A program made the translations under genes and the position numbers. Positions 44,641-57,065 of a DNA stretch of 64,000 nucleotides are shown piece after piece. Position 1 is the first letter of the stretch. Each line of letters starts with the position of its first letter. Source of the DNA: Mytilus trossulus (Eukaryota; Mollusca; Bivalvia; Mytilida; Mytilidae); assembly GCF_036588685.1 (NCBI RefSeq), contig NC_086374.1:89088059-89152058 (forward strand), given 5' to 3'. The notes beneath the pieces were generated by a model. The model searched no databases. It had not been told where the DNA came from and saw only the letters and a list, made by a program, of their open reading frames with translations.

Positions 44641-44940
44641 CAAATGTTTGCACCTGTCCTAAGTCAGGAATCTGATGTACAGTAGTTGTTGTTTGTTTAT
44701 GTGGTTTATACATGTTTCTCGTTTTATTATATAGATTAGACCGTTGGTTTCCCCCGTTTGAATGGTTTTACACTAGTAATTTTGGGGCCCTTTATAGCTT
44801 GTTATTCGGTGTGAGCCTAAGCTGTGTGTTGAAGGCGGTATATTGACCTATAATGGTTTACTTTTAATAATTGTTATTTGGATGGAGAGTTGTCTCATTG
44901 GCACTCACACCACATCTTCCTTTATCTATAGATCACATGA
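44641..44940 (+). repeat. Dispersed repeat 'GTTGTCTCATTGGCACTCACACC', copy 2
   Basis: Sister of 18682-18880, with a longer 5' part: CCTAAGTCAGGAATCTGATGTACAGTAGTTG ... TTAGACCGTTGG ... GGGGCCCTTTATAGC ... GGATGGAGAGTTGTCTCATTGGCACTCACACCACATCTTCC. Confidence 0.78.
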
Positions 44941-45949
44941 CCTAGTAACGGTCATGTGTGTGTTTACATCAAGCACATGGTGTGTGTTTATGTTCAATAT
45001 AATTGGATGGTATATACCAGCTATGCCGCTTTTACGGGTATATGCACTCGTGAGATTCATTAAAAGCATGAATAAGTATTACTCAAGAGTTTTCTTTGAG
45101 ATAATAAAGTTATGCTAAGTTTGCCTATAGTTTACGTAACAGCGGTTCCTTATTATGTTAACCAACCCACCCACCCCTTGTATGAGTTGGTAATGGTTTT
45201 ATAATGTGGGTATATACAAATATCAAATTAAGTTTAAATGAATTTTTCCTCTTTTGTAGATAGATTTTGATTGTGTTGGTCGATGGCATAATATTCCAAA
45301 AGAGGAAAGACTATGTACTTTGTGTGCAAAAATAATTGTATTGGAAATCAGTTTCATTACTTATTTGTATGTCAAAATGACAAGGTTAAAAAACTAAGAC
45401 GTGCATATATCCCAAATTACTATATTGCTTACCCTTCAGAATATAAAATGAAAGGTTTGATGTCTTTATGAAAAGTAAAAGTCTTAATTAAATAGCTTGT
45501 CTATTTTTATAAAAAAAACTTATGAAATATCTATGATTCTAATATATTATCACTTACATGTAATCGACAGGCGAGCTCAGATCCCATTATTATAGCTTTG
45601 AATGATTATCACATGTTATGTATGTGTATACTTGTGTACAGAGAATTGGGTATAATGAACTATGTATGCATATTTCTTTCTATCTTGTTCACCATTTAAA
45701 ATTATTATTTGTATCATTTGTCTGCCTCTTGTTACAGTGTAAACTGTCTAGAGTGTTAATAAAAGTTCTAAAAGTTCTAAGTTACTGTATATTCTATTAT
45801 ATGATTGGATTGGTAATGTGCTTGCCTGAATTTATAGTGGGGGGGATTTAGTTTGAAGAATTGTGAATGTAATTAATATTAAAAGGCTGCTACAGCTGTA
45901 GGCACACTTATAGTATTTATGTGTTGTTTTATTGATTAAATAATTCATA
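44941..45949. other. Intergenic, no gene recognised
   Basis: AT-rich. Open frames at 44843-45118 and 45618-45851 are hydrophobic low-complexity translations without motifs. Confidence 0.5.
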
Positions 45950-46135
45950 TTTGTTTAAGCTAGTTTTCTTGTTTGAATTGTTTTACATCTGTCATTTTGG
46001 GGCCTTTATAGCTGACTATGCGCTATGGGTTTTGATCATTTTTGAAGTGGTTGTTAACTTTGATGTCATAAGTCATTTTTTTGGTCTATGAATGAGTATG
46101 GTCTTATTGGCAGTCATACCACATCTTAATTTTTA
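45950..46135 (+). repeat. Diverged copy of 'GGCAATCATACC' repeat
   Basis: Keeps AGTTTTCTTGTTTGAATTGTTTTACAT, GGGGCCTTTATAGCTGACTATGCG and GTCTTATTGGCAGTCATACCACATCTT. Directly precedes the hairpin-ended element at 46146. Confidence 0.72.
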
Positions 46136-46145
46136 CATATCAAAA

Positions 46146-47778
46146 CTAGAGGCTCTAAAGAGCCTGTGTCGCTCACCTTGGTCTATGTGAATATTAAACA
46201 AAGGAAGCAGATTGAAAATTGACTACAAAGGTCAATAACTCCTACAGGGGTCAATTGACCATTTCGTTCATGTTGACTTATTTGTAGATCTTACTTTGCT
46301 GAACATTATTGCTGTTTACAGTTTACCTATTTCTATAATAATATTCAATATAATAACCAAAAACAGCAAAATTTCCTTAAAATTACCAATTCAGGGGCCG
46401 CAACCCAAAAAACAGGTTGTCCAATTCATCTGAAAATTTCAGGGCAGATAGATCTTGACCTGATTAACAATTTTACTTCATGTCAGATTTTCTCTAAATT
46501 ATTTGGTTTTTGAGTTATAAGCCAAAAACTGCATTTTACCCCTATGTTCTATTTTTAGCCGTGGCGGCCATCTTAGTTTGATGGCCAGGTCACGCCACAC
46601 ATTTTTTAAACAAGAAACCCCAAAGATGATTGTGGCCAAGTTTGGATCAATTTGGCACAGCAGTTTCAGAGAAGAAGATTTAAGTAAAAGATATATAAAA
46701 TTTACGAAAAAATGGTTAAAAATTGACTTTAAAGGGCAATAACTCCTAAAGAGGTCAACTGACCATTTTGGTCATGTTGACTTATTTGCAAATCTGACCT
46801 TGCTGAACATTATTGCTGTTTACAGTTTACCTATATCTATAATAATATTCAATATAATAACCAAAAACAGCAAAATTTCCTTCAAATTACCAATTCAGGG
46901 GCCGCAACCCCAAAACAGGTTGTCCAATTCATCTGAAAATTTCAGGGCAGATAGATCTTCACCTGATTAACAATTTTACCCATGTCAGATTTGCTCTAAA
47001 TGCTTTGATTTTTGAGTTATAAGCCAAAAACTGCATTTTACCCCTATGTTCTATTTATAGCCATGGCGGTCATCTTGGTTAGTTGGCGGGGTCACCGGAC
47101 ACAATTTTTAAACTAGATACCCCAATGATGATTGTGGCCAAGTTTCAAATAATTTGGCCCAGCAGTTTCAGAGTAGAAGATTTTTCTAAAAGATTACTAA
47201 GATTTACGAAAAATGGTTAAAAATTGACTATAAAGGGCAATAACTCCTAAAGTGGTCAACTGATCATTTTGGTCATGTTGACTTATTTGTAGATCTTACT
47301 TTGCTGAACATTATTGCCTTTTACAGTTTATCTCTATCTGAAATAATATTCAAGATAATAACCAAAAACAACAAAATTTCCTTAAAATTACCAATTCAGG
47401 GGCAGCAACCTAACAACAGAATGTCAGATTCATCTGAAAATTTCGGGGCAGATAGATCTTCACCTGATTAACAATATTACCCCATGTCAGATTTGCCCTA
47501 AATACTTTGGTTTTTGAGTTATAAGCCAAAAACTGCATTTTACCCCTATGTTCTATTTATAGCCATGGCGGCCATCTTGGTTAGTTGGCGGGGTCACCGG
47601 ACACAATTTTTAAACTAGATACCCCAATGATGATTGTGGCCAAGTTTGGTTAAATTTGGCCCAGTAGTTTCAGAGGAGAAGATTTTTGTAAAAGTTAACG
47701 ACGGACGACGACGGACGACGACGCCGGACGCAAAGTGATGAGAAAAGCTCACTTGGCCCTTCGGGCCAGGTGAGCTAA
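46146..47778 (-). repeat. Hairpin-ended 500-bp tandem-unit element, copy 2
   Basis: Starts ACTAGAGGCTCTAAAGAGCC (small hairpin) and ends in a GACGACGACG tract plus the hairpin CTCACTTGGCCC.TTCGGGCCAGGTGAG (47748-47776). Contains about three tandem units near 500 bp (GGGCAATAACTCCTAAAG... at about 46735 and 47237). Opposite orientation to copy 1. Confidence 0.85.
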
Positions 47779-47814
47779 AAATTAAAAGGAATACAAAGAA
47801 ATTACATAATAAAA

Positions 47815-48005
47815 TTGAGAATGAAAATGGGGAATGTGTCAAAGAGACAACAACCCCACCGTAGAAAAAAAAAACAACAGCAGAAGGTCACCAACAGGTC
47901 TTCAATGAAGCGAGAAATTCCAACACCCAGAGGCGTCCTTCAGCTGGTCCCTAAACAAAAATATACTAGTTCAGTGATAATGAACGCCATACTAATTTCC
48001 AAAAT
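47815..48005. repeat. Dispersed repeat 'AATGGGGAATGTGTCAAAGAGACAACAA', long copy
   Basis: Contains GAATGAAAATGGGGAATGTG, AGCAGAAGGTCACCAACAGGTCTTCAATG, GCGAGAAATTCCAACACCCAGAGGCGTCCTTCAGCTGG and ATACTAGTTCAGTGATAATGAACGCCATACTAA. The 69-residue frame over it is not a gene. Confidence 0.8.
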
Positions 48006-48463
48006 AAACATCAATCCAAAATAATATTTCAGCATAGAAACAAGTTAAATACCAACAAATAATGAAAGGCTTATCAACTTCGATATAAATAATAATTAAA
48101 TACAAAAAAAATAGATATAATTTTACCTGTGAACCAAAAAAATGTTTTTTTCCCTTGGAGAAATGAATAAAAAACTATGTTTGTACTGTATGTATATATT
48201 AATATTAAATAAACTATTTAACTTAAAATGATACTGTATAAATAAGAGATATGTGTTGTTCATTTGTAACAATTATCATGCAATTTGTTATGTTATCAAT
48301 TAAATTAAGTTATACATTTAAAATAAATCAACATAATAAATAAACAGTTTAGTATCTGGTCTCATTCTTATCTTTTCCATCAAATATGTCATAAACTTTG
48401 TTCTTTTTAAATAACTAAATGATTGTTCAACCACGTAAGATTCATTTTGATTCCCAGAGATTA
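48006..48463. other. 3' flank or 3' UTR of ACADM
   Basis: AT-rich; no further gene seen before the ACADM stop codon. Confidence 0.5.
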
Positions 48464-48538
48464 TTATCCTTGTGCAGCTTTGTTTAAGTGTTCCCTGGAA
48501 ATTATAATACGCTGGATCTGTGCTGTACCCTCATATAT
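48464..48538 (-). CDS. ACADM: ACADM last coding exon with catalytic Glu
   Basis: 75 bp. It encodes [20 protein letters not shown] and AAQG, followed by TAA TAA. The glutamate of YEGT is the catalytic base that abstracts the alpha proton. Confidence 0.96.
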   Translation of the reverse strand: MYEGTAQIQRIIISREHLNKAAQG

Positions 48539-51500
48539 CTAAAATAAAACAAAACAGTTATTCAAATTGAGTTAATTAACAGATCACATCCTATAGAGTC
48601 AAAGTCGTTACTAGGAAAACTATGATATTTTGTTCACTTTTATTGTTAGTGTAGAATATACTTTTTCTCAAATACAAATCTTACCATGCATCAATTTCTT
48701 ATTACCAATTTGGATCTTTGTTATTGCAAAATCATATTTTCTAAAACCATCCTGCATGTACATGTACATCTATCTATAGTTTTGCAATGAAGATCAGCTT
48801 TTGCTATAGGTTATAAGACATACTGACTTAAAGAAGAAGAACAGCAATATAAATTTCTTTGGTTTTGGTTAATTCATTTCATGTTAGAATTTCACATCAT
48901 TAAAACTTGGTGGTCTTGTTCTTGTCGCTCTTGTTGTAGATCTTGGGTTTTATTCCTGGCAGGGTCAAAACAGGTATTTGCTGCTACTCAACTAATCCAT
49001 ATTGGAGATAGTACAAAGAATGGTCATGTCTTCCAAGACTGTCACCTTATGAACTGGCACTTTAAAATGTATGACTAAGCAACTTAAAATATCTGTCTAA
49101 TACAAAAAACAGTTCAAATTTACATAAAAAAAACTTGTTCTCATTTATAGGTATATGAATGTAATATTTGCCACTGAAAAATATCCCCAGCATCCAATAC
49201 TATGAATTAATACACAATATCCTCTCTTTTCCTTAATTCAATTGGTAGTTTTTCTGTTAGTACATTAAAAGACATTTTTACCTGATAAATTTTAGCATCT
49301 CTCATCAATTTCTCTACTGGATATTCCGAGTTAAATCCATTTCCACCAAAAATCTAAAACAAGCAGGAATATTTAAAACATAGTTATTTATGTAAGGTTT
49401 AAAGAAAAGTGTGATAGAACAAATGACTGAAGATAAACCACAATTTATATCATAGTGAGGGTATACATGGGAACTAACTAACTTCTAAAAGATTATTGTT
49501 ATTGCTATAATTTTATGTTTAACCACTGTTTTTGCTATAAGGTATTTATGTTTTACCACTATTTTTGCTATAAGTTATTTATGTTTAACCACTGTTTTTG
49601 CTATAAGGTATTTATGTTTAACCACTGTTTTTGCTATAAGGTATTTATGTTTAACCACTGTTTTTGCTATAAGGTATTTATGTTTTACCACTGTTTTTGC
49701 TATTAGGTATTTATGTTTTACCACTGTTAGAACTAGTAGGTATTTATGTACTACCACTGTTATTACTAAAAGGTATTTATGTTTTACCACTGTTATTGCT
49801 ATTAGGTATTTATGTTTAACCACTGTTATTCCTATAAGGTATTTATGTTTTACCACTGTTATTGCTAATAGGTATTTATGTACTACCACTGTTATTACTA
49901 ATAGGTATTTATGTTTTACCACTGTTTTTTCTATTAGGTATTTATGTTTTACCACTGTTAGAACTAGTAGGTATTTATGTACTACCACTGTTATAACTAT
50001 TAGGTATTTATGTTTAACCATTGTTTTTGCTATTAGGTATTTATGTTTTACCACTGTTATTGCTATAAGGTATTTATGTTTTACCACTGTTATTACTAGT
50101 AGGTATTTTTGTTTTACCATTGTTTTTGCTATTAGGTATTTATGTTTTACCACTGTTATTGCTATAAGGCATTTATGTTTTACCACTGTTATTACTAGTA
50201 GGTATTTATGTACTACCACTGTTATTACTAATAGGTATTTATGTTTTACCACTGTTATTGCTATTAGGTATTTATGTTTTACCACTGTTAGAACTAGTAG
50301 GTATTTATGTACTACCACTGTAATTACTAATAGGTATTTATGTTTTACCACTGTTATTGCTATAAGGTATTTATGTTTTACCACTGTTATTACTAGTAGG
50401 TATTTATGTACTACCACTGTTATTACTAATAGGTATTTATGTTTTACCACTGTTATTGCTATTAGGTATTTATGTTTAACCACTGTTTTTGCTATTAGGT
50501 ATTTATGTTTTACCATTGTTATTGCTATAAGTTTTTTTGTTTTACCACTGTTATTACTAGTAGGTATTTATGTTTTACTACTGATATTACTAGTAGGTAT
50601 TTATGTTTTACTACTGATATTACTAGTAGGTATTTATGTTTTACTACTGATATTACTAGTAGGTATTTATGTTTTACTACTGATATTACTAATAGGTATT
50701 TATGTTTTACCACTGTTATTACTATTAGGTATTTATGTTTTACCACTGTTATTACTAGTAGGTATTTATGTTTTACTACTGATATTACTAGTAGGTATTT
50801 ATGTTTTACCACTGTTATTACTAGAAGTTATTTTATGTTTTACTACTGATATTACTAATAGGTATTTATGTTTTACCACTGTTATTGCTAGTAGGTATTT
50901 ATGTTTTACCACTGTTATTACTAGTAGGTATTTATGTTTTACCACTGTTATTACTAGTAGGTATTTTATGTTTTACTACTGATATTACTAATAGGTATTT
51001 ATGTTTTACCACTGTTATTACTAATAGGTATTTATGTTTTACCACTGTTATTGCTAGTAGGTATTTATGTTTTACCACTGTTATTACTGGAAGGTATTTA
51101 TGTTTTACCACTGTTATTACTAGTAGGTATTTATGTTTTACAACTGATATTACTAATAGGTATTTATGTTTTACCACTGTTATTACTAGTAGGTATTTAT
51201 GTTTTACTACTGATATTACTAGGAGGTATTTATGTACTACCACTGATATTACTAGTAGGTATTTATGTTTTACCACTGTTATTGCTAAGGTGTTTATGTT
51301 TTACCACTGTTATTGCTAAAGTATTTATGTTTTGCCACTGTTGTTACTTTTAGGTATTTATGTTTTGCCACTGTTGTTGCTAAGGTATTTATGTTTTATA
51401 ATCATTATTGATAAGATATTTCAGTATATTTTTTTTCTTGTATGAGACAGGTATTGAAAGTCATGTACCTGAACAGCATCTGAAGCCGTTTTGTTGGCCA

Positions 51501-53356
51501 CATCACCAGCCAGACATTTGGCTATAGAAGCATAGTAAGTATTTCTTCTTCCCTGGTCAATCTCCCAGGCAGCACGCTGGGTTACCATTCTTGCTGATTC
51601 TATACCAATGGCCATATCAGCTAACATGAAAGATACAGCTTGGTGCTGGAAAAAAAATTTTTTTTTTAACTGACTTCAAATGAAGACCATCAATTTTGAA
51701 TGCTATTTTTTCATGTTTGTTACTGTCTAAAATATGAAGATGATGATAATGGATTTAATTTTTGATTTTTGGTGTTTTAACGCCACTTTTAAGCACCGCA
51801 TTTAGGCTACTTTGTGGCAGCAGGTTTTTATTGGTGGAGGAAGCCATAGTACCCAGAGAAAACAAACGACTTTTGATAGGAAAACTGACAATCCTAGTCA
51901 GTTAAGATTGGAGTGGAGTGCACTCACAGGAGTGGGGTTTAAACTCACAAACGCTAGTGATTACAGTAATAACTACTTAGAACACTCAACCACCAAGGTC
52001 CTTGATGATAATGGATGGTTGCATAAAGTCCAGTAGCAAATTGAATGCATGTTCAGACACCAGAACATGTTCATGCTATTCTAATTCATTTCTTTCCTTA
52101 GACATCTTCCTCAATTATTTTTCTCTTTTTCTAAGAGTTTACATTATCTCAATTACCAATAACTGCTACCTACCTCACAGATAAGTTTGCCAAAGGTTTT
52201 CCTTTCCATAGAATATTTAGTAGCCTCATCAAATGCTCTCTGTGCCAAACCCACAGCACCTGAAGCAACCTATCAATTAACAAAAACAGTTATATATTTA
52301 ATACAACACATTTATAGGTTTCTAACACATGGAATATTATGCAAGTTAAACTTCATGTATTTCACAAAGATTGATTTATTTTTTGAAAAGGGGTATTCAA
52401 TTTGAATTCCTTAATCACAATCCTAGATGCCCTTTGACTTTCACCATCATAGCACAACTTCTTAAAGATCACTGTAACTAACAAGAATGTGTCCATAGTA
52501 CACGGATGCTCCATCCGCACTAAAATTTTCTATATTCAGTGGAACTCGAAAATGGGGGGAAATCCCTTATTTGGCATTAACCTTAGAAGGATCTTATCAT
52601 AGGGAACATGTGTACTAAGTTTCAAATTGATTGGACTTCAACTTCATCAAAAACTACCTTGACTAAAAACTTTTACCTGAAGCGGGACAGAGGGAGGGAG
52701 GAACGGACTGACGGACAAATGAAAGAACGGACCCATAGACTAGAAAACATAATGCCAATAAATGGGGCATAATTATTCACATTTCTATGACAAATGAGTG
52801 ATGTCTCGTTTTATTAAGTTTTCATTTATCAAGAAAATGAAAATTTGTTTACTTCAAATCTATAAAATTTGAAAACCAATTATTGATTCAAATAATAGAT
52901 ATCAGCCTAACTTCGTATTGTCATACACTTTAGGTTTGCTCAAAATGGAGACAAGTGATATAAGTAAGTTATTTATAAGTCCAGTATAATTCATCCTTGT
53001 TCAGGCTTTTTAACTATGTTGAGTTAAACATTATGGGATAGATTATCAGTTTTATTCAGAATATATTGAAGTCCCTGGGAAAAAAGGACATATATTTATC
53101 AATCATGATGTGAAAAAATTAAAGGTAAATCAAGCTTAAGGTCAGATGAAAATTGGGTAATTACAATCATTTTAGGATCAAATCACTTTCCTATTAATCT
53201 TATGTTACATAGAAAATGACCTAAAAATAAAAACCTGAATATTAAACAAGGTTTTTATAGGAAGAAATCTATGAATCTCAAGCATAGTTTGCATAGACTG
53301 TATGGAAATTTCTAGCATATGAAATTTCTATTCATGCATCTCATTGTTTGTTTGGA

Positions 53357-53387
<31 letters not shown>

Positions 53388-56300
53388 ATCTTTGGCCACT
53401 TTTACAAAATTGTTTACGATGGATACATTATTGTTTGTTGAATACCAACTTTCAAGGAATTTGTGGGTACAGGTGGGTACAGGTGCACAACAACTTTAAA
53501 TGTTTAACAAATGACAAATTTCCCATAGGCATGTATGCAGACTTCAGCAAAACCACGAAATTAAATATCCACCAACATTAAGTTTTCCTTGTATCCCCAG
53601 TATGTGCTTTATGGTCATTTTCAGAGATTTGATGACTTATCTTTTGAAATAGACACCTGTCAGTAGTTGATCATGTTTAATTCTGGATGACGTTGGGTTA
53701 CTGTCCCATTGGAATATTCTCCACTGATTAATTAATAATTTGAATTGAATTGATTTTAACTACATTTTAAAATACAACTCACAGGTGGTCTGGTCTTGTC
53801 AAAGGCTCCCATTGCTAATCTAAATCCAAGGCCTTCTTGTCCAAGAACATTCTGTACACAAAACAAAAAATACATATTGAGGTGAACAGAGTCTACTTTG
53901 AAAGTGTTTGTGTCTCATTCATTAATTCAACTCAAATATCAAATCTTTATATAATTATATATAAGAAGAAATTTGATTTACTGATCATGCCAAAGATTTG
54001 TAAAGTTTTAGTGAAAAATAAAGGCTCAACATATTTTAGCCTTGACCATTTTCCTTACCACATGAACACTTTTCCAGATATAAAAGTGGCATGAGAGTAG
54101 TTTTAAATACCCCCCCACCCCCCCCCCCCCCAAAAAAAAACTGTCATCAAATCAAAACAGTATATACATATATATTTATATATTCAATTAGTTGACAGCC
54201 AAATCTAATCTGTTGACTGAGATACACAAGAACCAGATATTAATCTCTACTTGAAGATGATCTCATGTTTAGTTTAAACATATTTATTTACAGTGGATTG
54301 GGAAACAAGTTTTGCAACTTATATTAATCCCTTTCCACTTTGCGGGTGCGAGTTCTGCCTTGTTTGATTGGTTAGCAACAAAATAATGGTTCAGTTTATT
54401 GGCATTAGATACATGTAAAGTTACACTACTATTGTAATAAAAATTTTATAACCCACCTCTGCTGGTACCAGTACATCTTCAAATGTTATACCTCTGGTGT
54501 CTGATGCTCTTTGTCCCATATTTATTTCCTAAAAACGTAAAAATTATCACATATTTATCATCTAAATGAACAAATGAGAACAGATACAAAACATCAAATA
54601 AACTGCAGAAAATGACCAATAAGATAAATTGTTCCTCTCCTGAAGTAATCTTGTACGCTAGTTTTATAAATAGTGAAAGATGATGGGGAATGTGTCAAAG
54701 CAACACCAACCCGACCTTAGAGCAGACAACAGCCGAAGACTACCAATGGGTCTTCAATGTAGCAAGATACCTGCGCAGCCGTAGGTGTTTGTCAGCTGGC
54801 CCCTTAAAAAATATGTATACTAGTACAGTGATAATGGATGTCATACTAAACTCCCAATAATACACAAGAAACTAAAATTAAAAATCATACAAGACTAACA
54901 TATTTATTTATAGTGGCTCTCTCTTAACATTGGTCAGCCCTGTATTGTCTTCTTCCAACAGACTATCATTGTTTCTTCAAAACCACCCTTGCAAATGGTG
55001 TCAAGGGAAGCTGAAAAATCCAATTCCTGAAAATTTCATCCCGAAACGGGAATTGAACCAGGAACCTTTGTGTTAGTAGTCTGATGCACTAACCACTACA
55101 CCACGACTCTCTTGTTGTCTATTTTATAAAAACTAAAACATTCCTTACCATTTTATAAACAGAAATAAATGATCAGTATATCATTTCACTTTTACCATAG
55201 CATAACATAAGATGAATAAATAGAAAATATCATATGGTGTTTTCAATATCGCATCCATATCAATCGGAGACACCAATATAATCCCAAGAGCTCTACTCGA
55301 GGGATTATATTGGTTGAGGGTCGATACGGTGTGTGATATCTTATAAATCTCTATAATAAATCTTCCAAATTTTTTTTGAATCTGCACCATCAATTATTGG
55401 CTATAAAAATAACAGCAACTAAAAAATAATCCTTCACAGAATTAACCCTGAATTCTGCCCATCTTTACTCACCTTTCTACCCACTGTGACCCCAGGTGAA
55501 TCCCTGTCTACAATAAACCCTGTAAAGGCTTTGCCAGCCGGACATTTAGGATCAGGATTTGTCCTAGCTAATACAAAATACCAGTTAGCTACTCCACCAT
55601 TTGTAATCCACATCTTCTGACCATTCAGTACATAATGATCCCCTTTTTTCTCTGCCTTAGTTTTGATACCTGAGACATCTGAACCAGCGACTGGCTCTGT
55701 TACACAGTATGCCTAATGTAGAAAATAAACAAAAATCTATAGAGAAGACTAAATGGGGGTCTCATTGGGGGGGGGGGGGGGGGGGGGGGGTCCGATCCCG
55801 AATCCAGCTTACTGTTTTCTTAGATTCCCTTATCCTGCTTACACTCTATACGTAAGCAATTCTCATTTTTTGCCATTTCCTGGGTCCCGCTAGACCTCAT
55901 TTCCTGTTTTCAGGACACAATTGTTTGACTTTCACATGTCACGCTTACAAAAAATCGGAAATCCTGAGTCACGCTCAGACCCCAATGAGACCCACCTAAA
56001 TGTAATGTTTACTACAAGTTTACTTTAAAGCTGAATTAAATACAAGGGATTTTGATATTAGATATAGTCATAACTGATCAAAATGAGTTCATATCTTTTA
56101 TATCTTGTTAGATATTTGTTTCATTGTCAAACTTCTTCATATCTCTATTTTATATCATGAAGTAAATTTTTCAGGACTGTCAAAATATAAGTTTGTCCAC
56201 TGCCCTTTTCTCACTTTTCAAATTATCTTAATTCTTTTTTCCCAAATAATTTGGTGTAATTTTTTATTTTATCATTTTGAAGTGTCTAAAACACTTTAAG

Positions 56301-57065
56301 GGTTGTTTTTGCTACCATAATCCAGATAACAATTTGCACAGTTTTATATCACAGTTGTAGGTCTTATTTTTTTAAACTGTTTTTCAAAAAGTACTATTTT
56401 CTCACTTAAATAACATTTTCACTAAAATATATTGAACAAGAAATATCTGTATACACCTACACACATGAGAGGTTCCTCTAACATTCTACCTAAATATTTC
56501 TTCTTTTGTTCTGGGTTTCCGGCTAATATCACAGGCATTTCCTGTAATAATATAAACAATGCATGAGTAAGCTTACTGTTACACCACTGTCCAAGGCAAA
56601 CATGTTTCAACCTGCCACATTCTCAATTAGAAATATATTCATTAAAATCAAAATTAATTCTTCAATTTTTTTTCTGAAAAAACACAAACACTATTAAAAT
56701 ATATGTCTTTTACAAAGTAAAAAAAAACCCATGAAAAGTAGAATAACATTATTTGAAATACTTTAAGCCAAATTTCTTTAGACGATTTTGTATACTATTT
56801 CAAAACACTCTTATCATCACCCTTCTGTCTTGAACTCTTGTTCTGTAGAGAATGTAATATATTTTGGCTGGCTTATTTCAAATAGATAATTAAGACCAAT
56901 GTCTTTAAGTCTCCACTATAATTATCACAAATATATGTTAGACAACTTCTTACAGCATACATACCCCTAATGAATTGGCTTCTATGGCAGTCTGAAAACC
57001 TGTACATCCGTAGGATATTTCTTCTGTTACTATACATGATTCAAAAGTTCCTAAACCAAGTCCAC
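48464..57065 (-). CDS. ACADM: Medium-chain acyl-CoA dehydrogenase, 9 exons, 5' part outside window
   Basis: ACADM is the mitochondrial FAD flavoprotein that performs the first step of beta-oxidation on medium-chain acyl-CoAs and passes electrons to ETF. Exons 5' to 3' are 56965-57065, 56461-56541, 55473-55712, 54457-54528, 53783-53851, 52174-52269, 51469-51645, 49282-49353 and 48464-48538. All have GT-AG borders and consistent phases and encode the last 326 residues (the human precursor has 421). Motifs: [14 protein letters not shown] and WITNGG (FAD/substrate region), [32 protein letters not shown], and YEGTAQIQR with the catalytic glutamate. The usual GAGSD reads VAGSD here. The N-terminal targeting peptide and first ~95 residues are not found up to 64000. 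Introns contain SINEs and a 33-bp minisatellite. Confidence 0.96.
49282..49353 (-). CDS. ACADM: ACADM exon: [19 protein letters not shown]
   Basis: 72 bp. It encodes [20 protein letters not shown] and KIYQ, almost identical to vertebrate MCAD. Confidence 0.96.
49490..51418. repeat. 33-bp minisatellite, about 58 copies, in an ACADM intron
   Basis: The unit GGTATTTATGTTTTACCACT followed by GTTATTACTAGTA repeats head to tail between two ACADM exons. Thirty-three is a multiple of three, so a 313-residue frame opens on the minus strand (unit [11 protein letters not shown]) and others on the plus strand. Variant GTTAGAACTAGTAGG recurs at 49726, 49957 and 50287 (spacings of 7 and 10 units). No start, splice or domain evidence for coding. 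Confidence 0.93.
51469..51645 (-). CDS. ACADM: ACADM exon: [12 protein letters not shown] ... ASDAVQ
   Basis: 177 bp. It encodes [20 protein letters not shown], then [20 protein letters not shown] and [17 protein letters not shown]. Lies directly upstream, in gene sense, of the 33-bp minisatellite intron. Confidence 0.96.
51757..52001 (-). mobile_element. tRNA-derived SINE in ACADM intron
   Basis: On the minus strand the head reads CCTTGGTGGTTGAGTGTTCT (A-box-like) and TTTGTGAGTTTAAACCCC (B-box-like). A body follows with GTCGTTTGTTTTCTCTGGGT and a tail AAAAATCAAAAATTAAATCC. The 74-residue frame on the plus strand is an artefact. Confidence 0.75.
52174..52269 (-). CDS. ACADM: ACADM exon: [19 protein letters not shown]
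   Basis: 96 bp. It encodes [20 protein letters not shown] and [18 protein letters not shown] is an ACAD signature segment. Confidence 0.95.
52482..52772. repeat. Dispersed repeat family 'AACAAGAATGTGTCC', copy 3
   Basis: Contains AACAAGAATGTGTCCATAGT, CATAGGGAACATGTGTACTAAGTTTCAA, a GGACTGACGGACAAATGAAAGAACGGAC tract and CATAATGCC..TAAATGGGGCATAA. Lies in an ACADM intron. Confidence 0.8.
52773..53782. other. ACADM intron, poly(T) tract only
   Basis: AT-rich; a run of about 28 T at 53360-53388. No gene recognised. Confidence 0.5.
53783..53851 (-). CDS. ACADM: ACADM exon: [10 protein letters not shown] ... KTRPP
   Basis: 69 bp. It encodes [20 protein letters not shown] and RPP, matching NVL...[14 protein letters not shown]. 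Confidence 0.95.
54457..54528 (-). CDS. ACADM: ACADM exon: [13 protein letters not shown]
   Basis: 72 bp. It encodes [19 protein letters not shown] and LVPAE (human [24 protein letters not shown]). Confidence 0.95.
54681..54880. repeat. Dispersed repeat 'AATGGGGAATGTGTCAAAG', copy
   Basis: Contains GATGGGGAATGTGTCAAAGC, CGACCTTAGAGCAGACAACAGCCG, TCTTCAATGTAGC, CCGTAGGTG, GTATACTAGTACAGTGATAATGGATGTCATACTAAACTCC. Confidence 0.8.
54955..55116 (-). mobile_element. tRNA-derived SINE in ACADM intron, second type
   Basis: The minus strand reads GAGTCGTGGTGTAGTGGTTA GTGC (A-box) and GGTTCCTGGTTCAATTCC (B-box) about 35 bases later, followed by a short body ending near CAATGATAGTCTGTTGG. It resembles a tRNA gene head but continues into a non-tRNA tail. 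Confidence 0.8.
55473..55712 (-). CDS. ACADM: ACADM exon: AYCVTEP ... VGRK
   Basis: 240 bp in phase 0. Includes [36 protein letters not shown] and [18 protein letters not shown] and WITNGG contact FAD and substrate in the family. Confidence 0.96.
55755..55996. mobile_element. MITE with GGGTCTCATTGGGG ends, copy 2
   Basis: Left end GGGGGTCTCATTGGGG runs into a 24-base poly(G) tract (55767-55790). Right end CCCCAATGAGACCC. Interior shared in reverse complement with 20154-20515. Lies in an ACADM intron. Confidence 0.72.
56461..56541 (-). CDS. ACADM: ACADM exon: EMPVILAGN ... EEPLMC
   Basis: 81 bp in phase 0. It encodes [20 protein letters not shown] and LEEPLMC, matching [24 protein letters not shown] of vertebrate MCAD. 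Confidence 0.95.
56965..57065 (-). CDS. ACADM: ACADM exon: GGLGLGTF ... EANSLG
   Basis: 101 bp. Two bases complete a split codon (xGT, presumably Cys), then [20 protein letters not shown] and [14 protein letters not shown]. First ACADM exon visible in the window. Confidence 0.94.

Noticed and set aside
49575-50516. 313-residue repetitive open frame
   Set aside because: Translation of the 33-bp minisatellite in an ACADM intron.
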